Assembly (NCBI GenBank): GCA_038093515.1
Contig: JBBPSI010000189.1
Span: 1-46,742 of the forward strand
Length of the DNA: 46,742 nucleotides
From: Butyriboletus loyo
Taxonomy: Eukaryota > Basidiomycota > Agaricomycetes > Boletales > Boletaceae
Direction: 5' to 3'
In this document: piece by piece, positions 45,190 through 46,742 of the stretch
How positions within the stretch are numbered: the stretch's first letter is position 1
How the letters are laid out: each line of letters starts with the position of its first letter
Made by a program: the position numbers and the translations under genes
The notes under the pieces: model-generated
Databases searched by the model: none
Told to the model about the DNA's origin: nothing
The model's input: the letters and a program-made list of their open reading frames with translations, nothing else

Positions 45190-46742
45190 CCTTTGTTGTC
45201 GTACCATCCACAGTCCAGTCGAGCACGAACGCCTGATTGTTTGAAAAGAACAACCTACGAAGAAAAAATGACGGGTTGCAATACAGCCAATGGACATTCA
45301 ATGGCTTACTGATATTCGTCGGTGCCAGAGATGGGGTTAATTGCCCATGTGAACTGGGTGTCGCTGGTCTGGACTGGATACGGACTCGGGTCAACGGTGG
45401 ACCAGCTGAGATACTGCTCAGTATCCGTGGTTTGGACAGTATAGCCTTCCATGCCGTTCGTGATGTTCCACTGTCGGTCGGGTTAGCTTTGCTGTGGCCG
45501 TGTGAGGGGGTATTTCAATCACGAACGTTGAAGGAGGTGCTTGTAACCACGACCTCGGAATTCTCAACACCGAGGAAGAGCGTACTATTAGCATAAGGAC
45601 TGATTGTGAAGCTACCATTTTTTTCCAAAATATTGTACGGCGCCTCGATGTACTTGTAATCTTCTGTCGCCAGGTTGAAGAAAGCCTTTTCAAGTTTGGA
45701 TGCATTTTTGAAGATCTCGGCCCAACGTTGCCACTTTTCTGCGGGAGCATCTTGGGTCGCTTCTGCGAGAAGCGCTGATAAAAGAGGAAGCTTTGAGAAA
45801 AATGGAGAGGAAACTAGTGGTAAATGCCTACCGTCGTATTTGTCGGCAGAGCTAGGATCTATGTTCCCTTCGATCCACATGCTATAGTAGAGTGTATCTA
45901 AATAAACTGAGTCTACCTTTGCACATTTGGTTGGAAAGAGGGACGTACTATTGACAACGTTGGGGTCAATAGATAACTCTGTTGCAATGTTGTAGTATCC
46001 CTGAAATATGTACGCAATCAGACCAATATGAGCAAGAACACTGATGCTCACCTTGATGCATGGCAGAAGGGCAAAGTGGATACTGTGGAGAAGAAGTATG
46101 TTTGTTGATTAAGAACATGGAAAGAACCTGCAAAACGCACTCCACCCAAGGAATGGTAGTCTTAGGGTCCCCCCGGCTGATCGACTCATAATAGCCAGTG
46201 GAACTTTTGAGCTCCTCTGACTGCGGCTCGTTCATTATGTCCTGCGATGGGACACCCAGCTTCTGCTCGGAGATGTTACGGAAATCGACAACATAGTTAG
46301 CACCGTCTTGGGACGACTTTTCCATGTTGCGTAGTTGGTCGAGAGTCACATTGTTACCAAGAGCGTTGAAGGCTTCCAGTCTCACTTGATAATAATACTG
46401 GAGATAGTTGGTGTCTTGCTGTGGTTAGAGATCAGAAGATGTGACGGGAAACTGGCGTCGGCCTACTTACGATCCAATAGTGGCGAAAGCCGTTCAGAGG
46501 GAGTGTGGCGTTGAGGAGTCCCTGAGCGAAATCACCCGTCTTCGCTACATAGCTTTCCCAATCAGCCCGACCACCGTACGTATCAAGCAGGGTCGTAAAG
46601 TAAGCGGGCTCTGCGGCGTCAAACACGCTCGACCCGGTCTTAAAGTAAACGGGCCCTGTGTCGTCAAGCATGCTCGACTCGGAGGACAAAGGTTGTTGCC
46701 AGATCCTGTGAGTGTTAGTGGAACCTAGCTGTTATTCGACAA
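45190..46742 (-). CDS. Unrecognised multi-exon protein with many N-glycosylation sites, 5' end outside window
   Basis: Exons on the minus strand run from the right edge to about 45190. Pieces include GPVYFKTGSSVFDAAEPAYF, GDFAQGLLNATLPLNGFRHY (donor GTAAGTAGG near 46470), YYYQVRLEAFNALGNN, IHFALLPCIK, GYYNIATELSIDPNVVN, VYLDTLYYSMWIEGNIDPSS, KWQRWAEIFKNASKLEKAFF and SPYANSTLFLGVENSEVVVT. Sequons NAT, NVT, NIS, NAS, NGS, NST and NIT are frequent, which suggests passage through the secretory pathway; the signal peptide would lie beyond 46742. No catalytic motif is recognised. The model is clear as coding sequence but exact exon borders at the 3' end (45190-45480) are uncertain. Confidence 0.6.

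Overview
The window looks like nuclear DNA of a filamentous basidiomycete, most probably an Agaricomycete. Genes are split by many GT-AG introns of about 40-80 nt, a chromodomain Ty3/gypsy element is present, and the recognisable regulators (two-finger GATA factor, Zn2Cys6 factor, DUF1752/DUF3295 protein, Skn7-type receiver) are fungal. Species cannot be fixed from sequence alone.

The window falls into two compartments. Positions 1 to about 35 kb are repeat-rich and full of gene wreckage. First comes the 3' end of a chromovirus with its LTR (2-1723) and a solo LTR (1830-2322). Next is a large multi-exon gene with AT-hook-like and Ulp1-like segments (2710-9224), broken by five in-frame TGA codons, a frameshift and two solo LTRs with perfect 5-bp target duplications. 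Then follow a 1.8-kb strand-switching GTGTAC/GTACAC satellite, a ~285-bp tandem repeat and a 69-bp minisatellite (9.5-13.5 kb). From about 15.7 to 30.4 kb lies a large imperfect inverted duplication. Both arms carry, from outside inward, a plasma-membrane H+-ATPase fragment, a damaged ubiquitin gene, a shared promoter and a Crinkler (CRN) gene. The right arm has an apparently intact CRN gene (complement 25147-28102, six exons, 889 aa) with four tandem ubiquitin-like CRN headers followed by a PD-(D/E)XK nuclease-like domain and a kinase with all catalytic motifs. The left arm has only a header-only, frameshifted copy (17390-18472). The two genes converge on a 7-kb core holding a GATA factor whose second finger lost a zinc ligand, a TPR fragment and further relics. 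A response-regulator relic and a G-rich repeat follow the right arm.

Positions 36 to 46.7 kb look like ordinary gene space: a DUF1752/DUF3295 regulator (36037-38841), a 16-exon Zn2Cys6 transcription factor with a 6-nt micro-exon inside the zinc cluster (40447-43983), and the 3' part of an unrecognised, probably secretory-pathway protein (complement 45190-46742).

The most notable object is the multi-header CRN nuclease-kinase gene. Its header exons are symmetrical phase 1-1 units separated by near-identical introns, which suggests it grew by tandem exon duplication. It sits in a repeat-rich setting of the kind known for effector genes.
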